Shown piece by piece: positions 53,341 through 62,129 of a DNA stretch of 64,000 nucleotides; the stretch's first letter is position 1; the number at the start of each line of letters is the position of its first letter. Position numbers and translations under genes: made by a program. The stretch is taken from NCBI RefSeq assembly GCF_010731575.1, contig NZ_AP022617.1, forward strand, positions 930,001 to 994,000, written 5' to 3'. Origin of the DNA: Mycolicibacterium monacense (GTDB lineage Bacteria > Actinomycetota > Actinomycetes > Mycobacteriales > Mycobacteriaceae). Below the pieces are notes generated by a model. That model made no database searches. It saw nothing but the letters and a program-made list of their open reading frames with translations, and had not been told where the DNA came from.

Positions 53341-53822
53341 AGCGCGTCGTCACGCAGCGCGGGCTGTGGTTCGAGGAGTTCGAGACCGGCGTGGTCTACC
53401 AGCACCGGCCGGGGCGCACCATCACCGAGGCCGACAACGTGCTGTTCACCACGCTGACCATGAACACCCAGGCGCTGCATCTCGACGCGGCGTTCTCGGA
53501 TGCGTTGCCGCCGTTCAACCAGCGGCTGGTGAACTCGATGTTCACGTTGTCGACGCTGGTGGGTCTGTCGGTCGCCCAGCTCACGCAGGGCACGATCGTC
53601 GGCAATCTCGGATTCGGGGAGGTGGCGTTCCCGAAACCGCTGTTCCACGGGGACACGCTGTACGCCGAGACCGAGGTGCTCGAGAAGCGGGAGTCCAAGA
53701 GCCGGCCGGGCGAGGGGATCGTGACGTTCTCCCACGTCGGACGCAATCAGCACGGCGACGTCGTCGCGACCGCGTCGCGAAAGACCATGGTGCGCAAGCG
53801 ACCTGAAGGAGACCCGCAGTGA
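53337..53822 (+). CDS. MaoC-like hydratase (Rv2499c type)
   Basis: This is a 161-residue single hot-dog MaoC-like protein. The stretch [26 protein letters not shown], with the hydratase-type aspartate in EADN, and [11 protein letters not shown], where classical members have NPIHxD, identify the family. [25 protein letters not shown] is the usual second half. In this operon the missing leucine-pathway step is hydration of 3-methylglutaconyl-CoA, so this protein is the likely hydratase, possibly also acting on itaconyl-type CoA esters. That role is inferred from context and from reports on Rv2498c. GTG start overlaps the fadE19 stop; the end overlaps citE. Confidence 0.87.
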   Translation: MKRVVTQRGLWFEEFETGVVYQHRPGRTITEADNVLFTTLTMNTQALHLDAAFSDALPPFNQRLVNSMFTLSTLVGLSVAQLTQGTIVGNLGFGEVAFPKPLFHGDTLYAETEVLEKRESKSRPGEGIVTFSHVGRNQHGDVVATASRKTMVRKRPEGDPQ

Positions 53823-54637
53823 CGCTCGGCAACAACGGGCCCGGGTGGCTGTTCTGCCCGGCCGACCGGCCGGAGCGCTTCGAGAAGGCCGCCGCGGCAG
53901 CCGATGTGGTGATCCTCGACCTCGAGGACGGGGTGGCCGCCAGGGACCGGGAGGCGGCGCGCGCGGCGCTCGTCGACACCCCGCTCGACCCGTCGCGCAC
54001 CGTCGTCCGGGTGAACCCGACCACCACGCCCGACCATGCCCTCGACCTGCAGGCGCTGGCACGGACCGACTACACGACCGTCATGCTCGCCAAGACCGAG
54101 AGCGCAGAACAGGTGAGCGCACTGGCGCCGCTGGAGGTGGTGGCGCTGATCGAAACCCCGCTGGGGGCGCTCACCGTCGTCGAATCGAGTCGCGTGGACA
54201 ACACCGTCGCGGTGATGTGGGGCGCCGAGGATCTGCTGGCGGTCACCGGCGGCACGTCGAGTCGGTGGCCCGACGGCTCCTACCGGGACTTCGCCGTGCA
54301 CGTCCGCTCCCGGTCGCTGCTGGCCGCCAAGGCCTACGGCCGGATGGCACTGGACTCGGTCTACCTCGACATCAAGGATCTCGACGGGCTGCGGGCCGAA
54401 ACCGACGATGCGGTCGCGGTCGGATTCGACGCCAAGGTCGCCATCCACCCCACCCAGGTCGCGGTGATCCGCGACGGCTACCGGCCCACCGACGAACAGG
54501 TCGACTGGGCCCGTCGCGTCCTGGACACGGCGCGCGATGAACGCGGCGTCTTCCAGTTCGAGGGCATAATGGTGGATGCCCCAGTGCTGAGGCGAGCAGA
54601 GCGCATCGTCGCGTTGGCGCCACACCCAGGCAGCTGA
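53819..54637 (+). CDS. citE: CitE-like beta-hydroxyacyl-CoA lyase (Rv2498c type)
   Basis: This is a 272-residue TIM-barrel lyase of the HpcH/HpaI-CitE group. [34 protein letters not shown] (metal-site Asp/Glu), [10 protein letters not shown] (the Arg of the family) and [26 protein letters not shown], with IHPTQVAVI near the end, are all present. The free-standing form is not a citrate lyase subunit. The M. tuberculosis homologue Rv2498c is reported to cleave (S)-citramalyl-CoA and HMG-type CoA, joining itaconate dissimilation and leucine catabolism. The same last step is expected here. GTG start overlaps the maoC stop by 4 bases. The next gene follows after 105 bases. Confidence 0.9.
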   Translation: MTLGNNGPGWLFCPADRPERFEKAAAAADVVILDLEDGVAARDREAARAALVDTPLDPSRTVVRVNPTTTPDHALDLQALARTDYTTVMLAKTESAEQVSALAPLEVVALIETPLGALTVVESSRVDNTVAVMWGAEDLLAVTGGTSSRWPDGSYRDFAVHVRSRSLLAAKAYGRMALDSVYLDIKDLDGLRAETDDAVAVGFDAKVAIHPTQVAVIRDGYRPTDEQVDWARRVLDTARDERGVFQFEGIMVDAPVLRRAERIVALAPHPGS

Positions 54638-54742
54638 CCGGCAGCCCTACACCAGGGGGTTCCTGCTCTGACCGCCACACGCTGAGCACCTGAAGTCGTC
54701 GGACGGCGAAACATGCCGTCGATGCGACCTGAAGGAGGCGGT

Positions 54743-55813
54743 ATGGCAGGCGTCGAGTTGGACCCCGTGCAGCTGGTGGGCGCCGATGGCGCACCGAGCG
54801 CACAGCAGCGCTATAGCCGCGACCTGCCTCCGGAGACCCTGGCCTGGCTCTACGAGACGATGGTCGTCACCCGCGACCTCGACACGGAGTTCGTCCACCT
54901 GCAGCGCCAGGGTGAACTGGCGCTCTACGCCTCGTGCCGCGGGCAGGAGGCCGCCCAGGTCGGCGCCGCCGCCTGTCTGCGCAAGACCGACTGGCTGTTC
55001 CCGCAGTACCGGGAGATCGGGGCGTTCCTGCTGCGCGGCATCGCCCCGGCGCAGATGGCCGCGGTGTGGCGCGGCAAATGGCACGGCGGTCTGGAGTTCA
55101 CGGCGAAGTGCTGTGCGCCGATCTCGATTCCGATCGGCACCCAGGGTCTGCACGCGGTCGGCGCCGCGATGGCCGCGCAGCGCCTCGGCGAGGACTCGGT
55201 GACGGTGGCGTTCCTCGGCGACGGCGCCACCGGCGAGGGCGACGTCCACGAGGCGATGAATCTGGCCGCGGTCTACCAGGTGCCGTGCGTGTTCTTCGTG
55301 CAGAACAACCAGTGGGCCATCTCGGTGCCGGTGCAGCGCCAGGTGGCCGGGCCGTCGATCGCCCACCGAGCCGCCGGCTACGGCATGCCCGGCGTGCGGG
55401 TCGACGGTAACGACGTGCTGGCGTGTTTCGCGGTGATGTCCGAGGCGGCCGCCCGCGCCCGCGCCGGCGGCGGGCCGACGCTGATCGAGGCGGTCACCTA
55501 CCGGCTGGGCCCGCACACCACCTCCGACGACCCCACCCGGTACCGCGACCAGTCCGAGGTGGACCGGTGGCGGGCACGCGATCCGATCCCGCGCTACCGC
55601 ACGTACCTGCAGGGCGCCGGGGTGTGGTCCGAACGGCTGGAGGAACGGGTGGCGGCTCGCTCGAAGCGGCTGCGCGCGGAGTTGCGCGACGCGGTGGTCG
55701 GGGCGCCCGACTTCGATGTCTCAGAGGTGTTCGACACCGTCTACCACGACATCACCCCGGACCTCGCCGAGCAGCGCGACCGGTTGCTCGCCGAACTGGC
55801 GAAGGAGGCGTGA
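54743..55813 (+). CDS. bkdA: Branched-chain 2-oxoacid dehydrogenase E1 alpha subunit
   Basis: This 356-residue thiamine-diphosphate subunit carries the TPP/Mg motif GDGATGEGDVHEAMNLAAVYQVPCVFFVQNN and helix blocks such as QGELALYASCRGQEAAQVG. SITYR-like and PTLIEAVTYRLGPHTTSDDPTRYR segments are usual for BCKDH E1 alpha. With BkdB it decarboxylates branched-chain 2-oxo acids from Val, Leu and Ile. AAGGAGG stands 5 bases before ATG 54743, so I prefer that to the in-frame starts 30 bases upstream. The 105-base gap before it could hold an additional promoter, but I saw no operator copy there. bkdB starts 2 bases after the stop. Confidence 0.95.
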   Translation: MAGVELDPVQLVGADGAPSAQQRYSRDLPPETLAWLYETMVVTRDLDTEFVHLQRQGELALYASCRGQEAAQVGAAACLRKTDWLFPQYREIGAFLLRGIAPAQMAAVWRGKWHGGLEFTAKCCAPISIPIGTQGLHAVGAAMAAQRLGEDSVTVAFLGDGATGEGDVHEAMNLAAVYQVPCVFFVQNNQWAISVPVQRQVAGPSIAHRAAGYGMPGVRVDGNDVLACFAVMSEAAARARAGGGPTLIEAVTYRLGPHTTSDDPTRYRDQSEVDRWRARDPIPRYRTYLQGAGVWSERLEERVAARSKRLRAELRDAVVGAPDFDVSEVFDTVYHDITPDLAEQRDRLLAELAKEA

Positions 55814-55814
55814 C

Positions 55815-56864
55815 ATGACCCAACTCATCGAACGGCCCACCGGCGCAGACGATCACGACCGGTTCATCACCGACGTCCCGACCGTCACCGAACTGACCAT
55901 GGTGCAGGCCATCAACCGGGCTTTACACGATGCGATGGCCGCCGACGACCGCGTGCTGGTCTTCGGGGAGGACGTCGCGACCCTCGGCGGGGTGTTCCGG
56001 GTGACCGACGGCCTGTCCGAGACCTTCGGTGAGCAGCGGTGTTTCGATACGCCGCTGGCCGAGTCGGCGATCGTCGGCATCGCGATCGGGATGGCGATCC
56101 GCGGTTTCGTCCCGGTGCCCGAGATCCAGTTCGACGGGTTCGCCGCACCGGCGTTCGACCAGGTGGTCAGCCACCTCGCCAAGTACCGGATGCGCACCCG
56201 CGGCGATGTCGACATGCCGGTGACCATCCGCATCCCGTCGTTCGGCGGAATCGGTGCGGTGGAACATCATTCGGAATCGACCGAGACGTACTGGCTGCAC
56301 ACCGCGGGCCTCAAGGTCGTGACACCGTCGAGTCCGACCGACGCGTACTGGCTGCTGCGGCACGCGATCGCCGCCCGCGACCCGGTGATCTACCTGGAAC
56401 CGAAACGACGGTACTGGGCGCGGGGGGCCGTGGACACCACCGAGCCCGGCCTGCCGATCGGGCGGGCCGCAGTGCGCCGCGAGGGCACCGACGTCACGGT
56501 CCTCACGTACGGGCCGCTGGTCGCGACGGCGCTGTCCGCCGCCGAACACGCCGCGGCTGAGTCGGACTGGTCGCTGGAGGTCGTCGATCTGCGGTCGCTC
56601 AACCCGCTCGACTTCGACACCGTGGCGGCGTCGGTGGGCAAGACGGGCCGCGCGGTGGTGATGCACGAGGGTCCGCGGACACTGGGCTTCGGCGCCGAAC
56701 TGGCGGCACGGATCTCCGAGGAGCTGTTCTACGACCTGGAGGCGCCGGTGTTGCGCGCCACCGGGTTCGACACCCCGTATCCACCGGCCCGGCTGGAGAA
56801 GCTGTGGTTACCGGGGGTGGACCGGTTGCTCGACTGCGTCCAGCGGACCCTGGAGATGCCATGA
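55815..56864 (+). CDS. bkdB: Branched-chain 2-oxoacid dehydrogenase E1 beta subunit
   Basis: This 349-residue subunit completes the E1 tetramer. Transketolase-type Pyr domain signatures are seen: [19 protein letters not shown], the conserved glutamate in [14 protein letters not shown], and [35 protein letters not shown] and [10 protein letters not shown] follow. The C-terminal transketolase domain has [18 protein letters not shown] 55815 follows bkdA by one base. AAGGAGGCG lies inside the bkdA end. The stop overlaps the bkdC start as ATGA. Position matches Rv2496c. Confidence 0.95.
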   Translation: MTQLIERPTGADDHDRFITDVPTVTELTMVQAINRALHDAMAADDRVLVFGEDVATLGGVFRVTDGLSETFGEQRCFDTPLAESAIVGIAIGMAIRGFVPVPEIQFDGFAAPAFDQVVSHLAKYRMRTRGDVDMPVTIRIPSFGGIGAVEHHSESTETYWLHTAGLKVVTPSSPTDAYWLLRHAIAARDPVIYLEPKRRYWARGAVDTTEPGLPIGRAAVRREGTDVTVLTYGPLVATALSAAEHAAAESDWSLEVVDLRSLNPLDFDTVAASVGKTGRAVVMHEGPRTLGFGAELAARISEELFYDLEAPVLRATGFDTPYPPARLEKLWLPGVDRLLDCVQRTLEMP

Positions 56865-58015
56865 CCGTGCAGGATTTCCTGGTGCCGGATCTGGGTGAGG
56901 GTCTGCAGGACGCGACGATCACCTCGTGGGCGGTCGATGTCGGTGACGAGGTCGAGCTGAACCAGACGCTGTGCACCGTCGAGACGAACAAGGCGGAGGT
57001 CGAGATCCCCAGCCCGTACGCCGGCCGGGTGGTCGAACGCGGGGGCGACGAAGGTCAGACGCTCGACGTGGGATCCCTGCTGGTGCGGATCGCGACATCA
57101 GCGGATGAACCGGTGCCGCAACGCAAATCGGTACTGGTCGGATACGGCGCCGATGAGGCGATGGATACCAGCAGGCGCCGGTCGGCGCGGCCGCGCGCCA
57201 AACCGCCGGTGCGCAAGCTGGCGGCCGAACTGGACGTGGATCTCAACGCGGTCAGCGCATCGGGACCCGACGGCGTGGTCACCCGCGAGGACGTGCAGCG
57301 TGCGGCGGAAGGCTGGGCGCCGGCCGCGGAGCAGGTCGCGGTGCGGGGTGTCCAGGCGGAGATGGTGCGACGGATGTCGTTGTCGCGGAGGGAGATCCCG
57401 GATGCCCACGCCAGCGTCACGGTCGACGGCAGCGCACTGCTGCGGCTGCGGGACAGACTGCTCGGCACCGACCCGCCGGTGACGCCCTTCGTGCTGACGC
57501 TGCGACTGCTGACGCTGGCGCTGCGGCACCACCCGGCGCTGAACGCCACCTGGATCGAGACGGCGGAGGGGCCGCAGATCCACCGGCACACTGCAGTCCA
57601 CGTCGGATTCGGTGTCGCCGCGCCGCGCGGGCTGCTGGTGCCGGTGATCGCCGACGCGCAGGACATGACCACGCGTGAACTCGCGGCCGCGGTGGGGCGG
57701 CTGGTGGCGGAGGCTCGCGCCGGACGGGTGCGGCCGGCGGAGCTGTCGGGGTCGACGTTCACCGTCTCGAACTTCGGTGCGCTCGGGCTCGACGAGGGCG
57801 TGCCGGTGATCAACCATCCGGAGGCCGCGATCCTGGGCATGGGTTCGTTGAAGCCGCGCGCGGTGGTCGTCGACGGTGAGGTGGTCGCCCGGCCGACGAT
57901 GACGTTGACGTGCGCCTTCGACCATCGCATCGCCGACGGGGCCACCGTGGCGGCCTTTCTGGGCGAGTTGCGCGAGCTCGTCGAAGCGCCGGAGCTCGCG
58001 CTGCTCGACCTGTGA
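56861..58015 (+). CDS. bkdC: Dihydrolipoamide acyltransferase E2 of the branched-chain complex
   Basis: This 384-residue protein is the core of the branched-chain 2-oxoacid dehydrogenase. It has one lipoyl domain (about 3-78) with lipoyl-lysine K44 in ETNKAEVE, a flexible linker, an E1/E3-binding domain (about 115-152: [20 protein letters not shown], then VTREDVQRA) and the acyltransferase domain with the catalytic HxxxDG as FDHRIADG near residue 350. A single lipoyl domain agrees with mycobacterial BkdC. The E3 (Lpd) gene is not in the window; mycobacteria use one shared Lpd. It ends 2 bases before the stop of the convergent echA14. Confidence 0.95.
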   Translation: MTVQDFLVPDLGEGLQDATITSWAVDVGDEVELNQTLCTVETNKAEVEIPSPYAGRVVERGGDEGQTLDVGSLLVRIATSADEPVPQRKSVLVGYGADEAMDTSRRRSARPRAKPPVRKLAAELDVDLNAVSASGPDGVVTREDVQRAAEGWAPAAEQVAVRGVQAEMVRRMSLSRREIPDAHASVTVDGSALLRLRDRLLGTDPPVTPFVLTLRLLTLALRHHPALNATWIETAEGPQIHRHTAVHVGFGVAAPRGLLVPVIADAQDMTTRELAAAVGRLVAEARAGRVRPAELSGSTFTVSNFGALGLDEGVPVINHPEAAILGMGSLKPRAVVVDGEVVARPTMTLTCAFDHRIADGATVAAFLGELRELVEAPELALLDL

Positions 58016-58016
58016 C

Positions 58017-58769
58017 CTACTTGCGTTTGGCCGCGGCGAGGCGGCGGGCGAACTCCGGCGATTCGATGGACGCCGCCTGAGGACCGAGTTCGATGTCGAC
58101 CGCCGTGCGGTGCTGTTCGGTGTCGACCGTGCCGGGGCTGGCGGTCGCGCGCATCGACGCCTTCGTCGCCAGCACCACCTCGCGCGGTGCGGCCGCAGGC
58201 CCGGCGGCCAACTGACGTGCGGTGGCGACGGGATCGTCGGCGACCTCGAGGGCGAGGCCGTGGCGGACCGCGGCCTCGGCGTCGAAGCGCATCCCGAACA
58301 ACAGCGCCGCGCGCGCCACCTCCGGACCCACCGCCCGCTGCAGCATCCAGGTCGCCCCGCCACCGGGGTGGATGCCGAGCTTCTGGAACCTCGGATCGAA
58401 GAGGGCATTCGGGCCTGCGATCCGGACGTCCGCCGCGAGCGCCAGGTTGAGGCCGGCGCCGACGGCCGCCCCGTTCACCGCCGCGATGGTCGGCAGCGGG
58501 CAGTGCGCCACCGCGAGGAAGCCGTCGTAGATGCGGCGCAGACCGTCCTCGGTGGCCTCGCCGAGGGCGGTCAGATCCGCGCCCGCGCAGAACGCCTTGC
58601 CTGCCCCGGTGACGATCAGCGCGTGCACCCCGGGGTCGGCCTCCGCCGCGTCGACGGCTGCGCGCAGGGCCGCCGACATCTCGAAGGTCACCGCGTTGCG
58701 ACGGTCGGGATCGTTGACGGTGACCAGGGCGACGTGGTCGTCGACCTGCATCAGTACGGAATCAGCCAC
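58017..58769 (-). CDS. echA14: Enoyl-CoA hydratase/isomerase family protein (EchA14 type)
   Basis: This is a 250-residue crotonase-fold protein. The oxyanion-hole regions are present ([32 protein letters not shown]). By eye alignment, both catalytic glutamates of classical enoyl-CoA hydratases seem replaced: Asn in GAGLN instead of Glu, and Phe in [12 protein letters not shown] instead of Glu. So it may not be a hydratase; isomerase, hydrolase or other crotonase chemistry is possible. It is convergent with bkdC as in M. tuberculosis, where Rv2486 is echA14. GTG 58769 is preceded at 6 bases by TAGGGT on the same strand, so it is probably leaderless. Confidence 0.85.
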   Translation of the reverse strand: MADSVLMQVDDHVALVTVNDPDRRNAVTFEMSAALRAAVDAAEADPGVHALIVTGAGKAFCAGADLTALGEATEDGLRRIYDGFLAVAHCPLPTIAAVNGAAVGAGLNLALAADVRIAGPNALFDPRFQKLGIHPGGGATWMLQRAVGPEVARAALLFGMRFDAEAAVRHGLALEVADDPVATARQLAAGPAAAPREVVLATKASMRATASPGTVDTEQHRTAVDIELGPQAASIESPEFARRLAAAKRK

Positions 58770-58775
58770 GCGATC

Positions 58776-58781
58776 ACCCTA
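58776..58781 (-). promoter_or_regulatory. -10 element for leaderless echA14
   Basis: On the minus strand TAGGGT ends 6 bases before GTG 58769 and no ribosome site is visible, which is the usual layout for leaderless mycobacterial genes. Confidence 0.5.
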
Positions 58782-58909
58782 TTCGGGCCCGTCGTCGGCC
58801 CCGGTGACGGGCATCGGACAGCGGTCGATCTAAGGTGTGGACCTGCGGCACCGTGGTCCAAATGTCATGTGGCGCTTGCCGATTTCGGGTTCCACGCGGC
58901 GGGCGCGCG

Positions 58910-59353
58910 TTATTCGCCCGCGCTCTGGTACTTCGGGAGGCCGTGCTCGCGGAAGCGGCGTCCGGTCATCTTCTGTGCCTCGATCCGGATGAAGTGGTCG
59001 CGACGACCCTCCACCCACGGCTCGAGGAATGTGCCGGACACTTCGACCAATTCGTCGACATCGGAGATCGGGTGCGCCGTTCCGACGATGGTCACGCTCC
59101 ATCCGGTGCGCAGATCCGGGTCGAGTTCGTCGGCCTCGAACGCCACCACCATGTTCTTGTTCGCGGCGGCGAGCTTCGCCCCGCCGGCGACGCGGATGAT
59201 CACGTCGTCGCGCTTCATCCGGAAGTTGACCGGGTGGACCGCGGGCAGGCCGTCCTCGGTGAAGACCAGACGGCCCACGCGCACACCTTCCAGGAGATCG
59301 AGGCATTGCCTGCGGTTGAGGACATCGAGTTGCTGTCCCTTGGTCATGGTCAT
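58910..59353 (-). CDS. Pyridoxamine 5'-phosphate oxidase-fold flavin protein
   Basis: This is a 147-residue split-barrel protein of the PNPOx-like class. The opening LNRRQCLDLLEGVRVGRLVFTED and the strand LPAVHPVNFRMKRDDVIIRV, then KNMVVAFEADELDP and GWSVTIVGTAHPI, are typical of small FMN- or F420-binding proteins often annotated as nitroreductase-like stress proteins. Substrate and cofactor are not known. I placed the start at ATG 59353 behind GGGAGA. ATG 59347 is equally possible. It is divergent from the universal stress protein gene, and a DosR-like box lies between them, as is common for dormancy-regulon pairs. Confidence 0.8.
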   Translation of the reverse strand: MTMTKGQQLDVLNRRQCLDLLEGVRVGRLVFTEDGLPAVHPVNFRMKRDDVIIRVAGGAKLAAANKNMVVAFEADELDPDLRTGWSVTIVGTAHPISDVDELVEVSGTFLEPWVEGRRDHFIRIEAQKMTGRRFREHGLPKYQSAGE

Positions 59354-59439
59354 CAATCTCCCTGTGCGAGTTGAGCGGAACCCGGTCGCCGGGTTTCGCC
59401 GCATCCATCAGTGTCCGCCAAGCGTCCCACGCCGGGGAA

Positions 59440-59453
59440 GGGACCAAAGGCCC
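59440..59453. promoter_or_regulatory. DosR-like box between PNPOx-like and USP genes
   Basis: GGGACCAAAGGCCC fits the short DosR core pattern GGGAC-N4-G-N-CCC exactly and matches 13 of 20 positions of the long consensus when the flanks are included. Its centre lies about 75 bases before the USP start and about 43 before a possible start site set by CATACT (59478-59483). Both divergent genes are of types that belong to DosR regulons. Confidence 0.65.
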
Positions 59454-59521
59454 TACGCCGTCCGACCTGCTCCGACCCATACTGATCACGTACCAGCCCG
59501 CAACGGCGAAGGGATGTCGAG

Positions 59522-60403
59522 ATGTCCACTGCGGTCCACCCGGGAATCGTCGTGGGAGTCGACGGATCCGTCGGTTCGCACGCCGCTGTGCGCTGGTCGG
59601 CTCGTGAGGCGGTGATGCGCCGGGTGCCGCTGGTCCTGGTCAACGTCCTGGCCACCGACGTCACCGCCGCGTGGGCGATGGCCGTGCCTGCCGCGCCGCT
59701 GCCCGCGCAGTATTTCGAGAGCCGCGAACAGGACGCCCGCGCGGTTCTCGCCGAAGCGGAAACCGTCGCGAAGGACGCCGGTGCGGTCGACGTCACCACC
59801 GAGCTCGTCCAGGCCGCGGCGGTGCCCGGGCTCGTCGACGTGGCCAAGGAAGCCGACATGCTGGTGGTCGGAACCCGCGGGCACGGTGCGGTGAAGCGGC
59901 TGCTGCTCGGCTCGGTGACCACCGGACTGCTGCACCACTCGCGATGCCCTGTCGCTGTCATCGGCCCCGATGCGGACCAGCCGTCGGAGACCGGCCCCGT
60001 CGTGGTCGGGGTGGACGGTTCGCGGGCTTCGCAGCGCGCGGTGGAGATCGCGTTCGAAGAGGCGTCCATGCGGGGCGTCGACCTCGTGGCCCTGCACAGC
60101 TGGAGCGACCGCAACGAGTCCCTGCACCCGTACGTCGACTGGGCGACGGTCCGGGCCCCGGCCGAGGAGACGCTGGCCGTCAGCCTGGCCGGCTGGTGCG
60201 AGCGCTACCCGGACGTGACGGTGCACCGTGAGTCGGTCTTCGACCGGCCCGTCGAGCATCTGCTCGAGCGCTCGGAGTCGGCGCAACTGCTCGTCGTCGG
60301 AAGCCACGGGCGGGGCGGGTTCGCGGGCATGCTGCTGGGTTCGGTCAGCACGGCCGTGGTGCAGGCTGCGCGCTCTCCGGTGATCGTGGCCCGGGGCCGT
60401 TAG
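59522..60403 (+). CDS. Universal stress protein, tandem USP domains
   Basis: This 293-residue protein consists of two UspA domains (about 7-145 and 158-292). Both keep the ATP-binding pattern: VVGVDGS near the first strand of each domain, GTRGHGAVKRLLLGSV in the first and GSHGRGGFAGMLLGSVS in the second. Mycobacterial tandem USPs are induced by hypoxia and nitric oxide through DosR; Rv2623 is an example that binds ATP and restrains growth. I cannot say which USP this matches. The DosR-like box 68 bases upstream supports the same regulation. ATG 59522 has a GAAGGGATGTCGAG leader. Confidence 0.93.
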   Translation: MSTAVHPGIVVGVDGSVGSHAAVRWSAREAVMRRVPLVLVNVLATDVTAAWAMAVPAAPLPAQYFESREQDARAVLAEAETVAKDAGAVDVTTELVQAAAVPGLVDVAKEADMLVVGTRGHGAVKRLLLGSVTTGLLHHSRCPVAVIGPDADQPSETGPVVVGVDGSRASQRAVEIAFEEASMRGVDLVALHSWSDRNESLHPYVDWATVRAPAEETLAVSLAGWCERYPDVTVHRESVFDRPVEHLLERSESAQLLVVGSHGRGGFAGMLLGSVSTAVVQAARSPVIVARGR

Positions 60404-60465
60404 CGCCGAGACTGCTGCCAGATCGCGACGACGCGGCTGGACGTGATCTCCGCGCAGTCTCGGCG
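60404..60465. repeat. 12-bp inverted repeat after the USP gene
   Basis: CGCCGAGACTGC (60404-60415) and its exact complement (60454-60465) flank a 38-base loop, starting directly after the TAG stop. The word CGCCGAGACTGC is, as I remember, frequent in mycobacterial intergenic DNA. It may be a dispersed element and also a terminator for the USP gene. Confidence 0.6.
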
Positions 60466-60476
60466 CGAGCACCCAG

Positions 60477-60549
60477 CGCCCCCGGCAGGGATCGAACCTG
60501 CGACCAACCGCTTAGAAGGCGGCTGCTCTATCCGCTGAGCTACGGAGGC
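60477..60549 (-). tRNA. tRNA-Arg (anticodon TCT)
   Basis: A 73-base cloverleaf: acceptor GCCTCCG/CGGGGGC with one G-U pair, D-arm GCTC-AGCGGATA-GAGC, anticodon stem GCCGC/GCGGT with loop CTTCTAA, and T-loop GGTTCGATC. The anticodon TCT reads AGA/AGG arginine codons, rare in this genome. CCA is not encoded. Confidence 0.95.
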
Positions 60550-60647
60550 AGCGCGGGTGAGTGTATCTCGCCTCCCAGTGGGCAGCCGCGGACTAGCGTG
60601 GTGTCAGCAGTCATGCGAGCAGGCACTGTCGACAGGAGGGCTTCAGG

Positions 60648-62129
60648 GTGGCGACGAGCGACGTGCCGGAATTGGATGCCGCGGGGTTGCCCGAAGAGCT
60701 CAGCCCGTTCGACCAGATCCTGCACCGCGGCGAGGCCAACCCGCGGACACGCTCGGGCATCCTGACCATCGAGATCCTCGACACCACGCCGGACTGGGAC
60801 CGGTTTCGCACCCGTTTCGAACACGCCTCTCGCAAAGTCCTGCGCCTGCGCCAGAAGGTCGTGACGCCGACCCTGCCGACGGCCGCACCGCGGTGGGTCG
60901 TCGACCCCGACTTCAACCTGGACTTCCACGTCCGCCGGGTCCGCATCCCGGAGCCCGGCAACATGCGGCAGCTGATCGATCTCGCCGAGATCGCCCTGCA
61001 GTCGCCCTTGGACATCTCGCGCCCGCTGTGGACCGCCACGCTCGTCGAAGGGCTCGAGGGTGGTCGCGCCGCGACGATGTTGCACTTCAGCCACGCGGTG
61101 ACCGACGGAGTCGGCGGTGTCGAGATGTTCGCCAGCGTCTACGACCTGGAACGCGACCCGCCGCCCAGCGATGTGCCGCCGCTGCCGATTCCGCAGGACC
61201 TCTCGCCGAACGACCTCATGCGTCAGGGGCTCAACCGGCTGCCGTTCTCCCTCCTCGGCGGCGTCCGCAACGCGCTGGGCGGCGCCGCGAGCGCGGTCGG
61301 CAAGGTGGTGCGCGACCCCGTCTCGTCCGTCGGCGGCGTGGTCGACTACGCCCGCTCCGGCGCGCGTGTGGTGGGCTCGGTCGCCGAACCCTCGCCGCTG
61401 CTGCGCCGGCGCAGCCTCTCGACACGCAGCGAGGCGATCGACATGTCCCTCGGCGACCTGCACAAGGCGGCCAAGGCGGCCGGCGGCTCCATCAACGACG
61501 CGTACCTGGCGGGCGTGTGCGGGGCGCTGCGGCTCTACCACGACGCCTTCGGCCTACCCGTCGCCACGCTGCCGATGGCCGTCCCCGTGAGCCTGCGGTC
61601 CGACGCCGATCCCGCGGGCGGCAACCGCTTCGTCGGGGTGAACCTCGCCGCACCCATCGGCGTCACGGATCCGCGCGAGCGCATCACCAAGCTGCGCGCA
61701 CAGATGACGCGAAAGCGCGAGGAGCGCGCCCTCGACATGATCGGCGCCGTGGCACCCGTCGCGAGCCTGCTACCCGACACGGTGCTCGAGGCGATGGCCG
61801 GTTCGGTCGTCAACTCCGACGTCCAGGCCAGCAACGTGCCCGTCTACGCCGGTGACACCTACATCGCGGGCGCAAAGATCCTCCGCCAGTACGGCATCGG
61901 ACCGCTGCCCGGTGTGGCGATGATGGTGGTTCTGGTGTCGCGCTCCGGCTTCTGCACGGTCACCGCCCGCTACGACCGCGCGTCCATCACCGACCCCGAC
62001 CTGTTCGCCGAGTGCCTGCTCGCCGGTTTCGACGAGGTGCTCGCCATCGGCGGTCCCGGCCGCGCCAGCCCGGCGTCGTTCACCCTGGAGTCCGAAAAAC
62101 CGTCACCGAATGGGAGTGCGCCACAATGA
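60648..62129 (+). CDS. WS/DGAT family O-acyltransferase (Rv2484c type)
   Basis: This 493-residue protein belongs to the wax ester synthase/diacylglycerol acyltransferase family, which makes triacylglycerol from acyl-CoA and diacylglycerol at the membrane. The start resembles the family (ELSPFDQILHRGEANPRTRSG). The catalytic HHxxxDG motif appears as SHAVTDG, keeping the second histidine but not the first. Two further family blocks, PMAVPVSLRS and GNRFVGVNLAAPIGVTDP, and the ending VSRSGFCTVTARYDRASITD are present. The loss of the first His may lower or change activity. GTG 60648 has AGGAGGG upstream, and its end overlaps the next gene as ATGA. The order with plsC and plsB2 points to glycerolipid synthesis. 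Confidence 0.9.
   Translation: MATSDVPELDAAGLPEELSPFDQILHRGEANPRTRSGILTIEILDTTPDWDRFRTRFEHASRKVLRLRQKVVTPTLPTAAPRWVVDPDFNLDFHVRRVRIPEPGNMRQLIDLAEIALQSPLDISRPLWTATLVEGLEGGRAATMLHFSHAVTDGVGGVEMFASVYDLERDPPPSDVPPLPIPQDLSPNDLMRQGLNRLPFSLLGGVRNALGGAASAVGKVVRDPVSSVGGVVDYARSGARVVGSVAEPSPLLRRRSLSTRSEAIDMSLGDLHKAAKAAGGSINDAYLAGVCGALRLYHDAFGLPVATLPMAVPVSLRSDADPAGGNRFVGVNLAAPIGVTDPRERITKLRAQMTRKREERALDMIGAVAPVASLLPDTVLEAMAGSVVNSDVQASNVPVYAGDTYIAGAKILRQYGIGPLPGVAMMVVLVSRSGFCTVTARYDRASITDPDLFAECLLAGFDEVLAIGGPGRASPASFTLESEKPSPNGSAPQ

Noticed and set aside
58838..58860. Inverted repeat TGGACC...GGTCCA as a second DosR box
   Set aside because: The core spacing does not fit the DosR pattern, and it lies upstream of echA14 beyond a leaderless promoter; a chance match is more likely.
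58110..59615. A 501-codon plus-strand frame
   Set aside because: It runs antisense across echA14 and the PNPOx-like gene and into the USP start; composition is that of a shadow frame.
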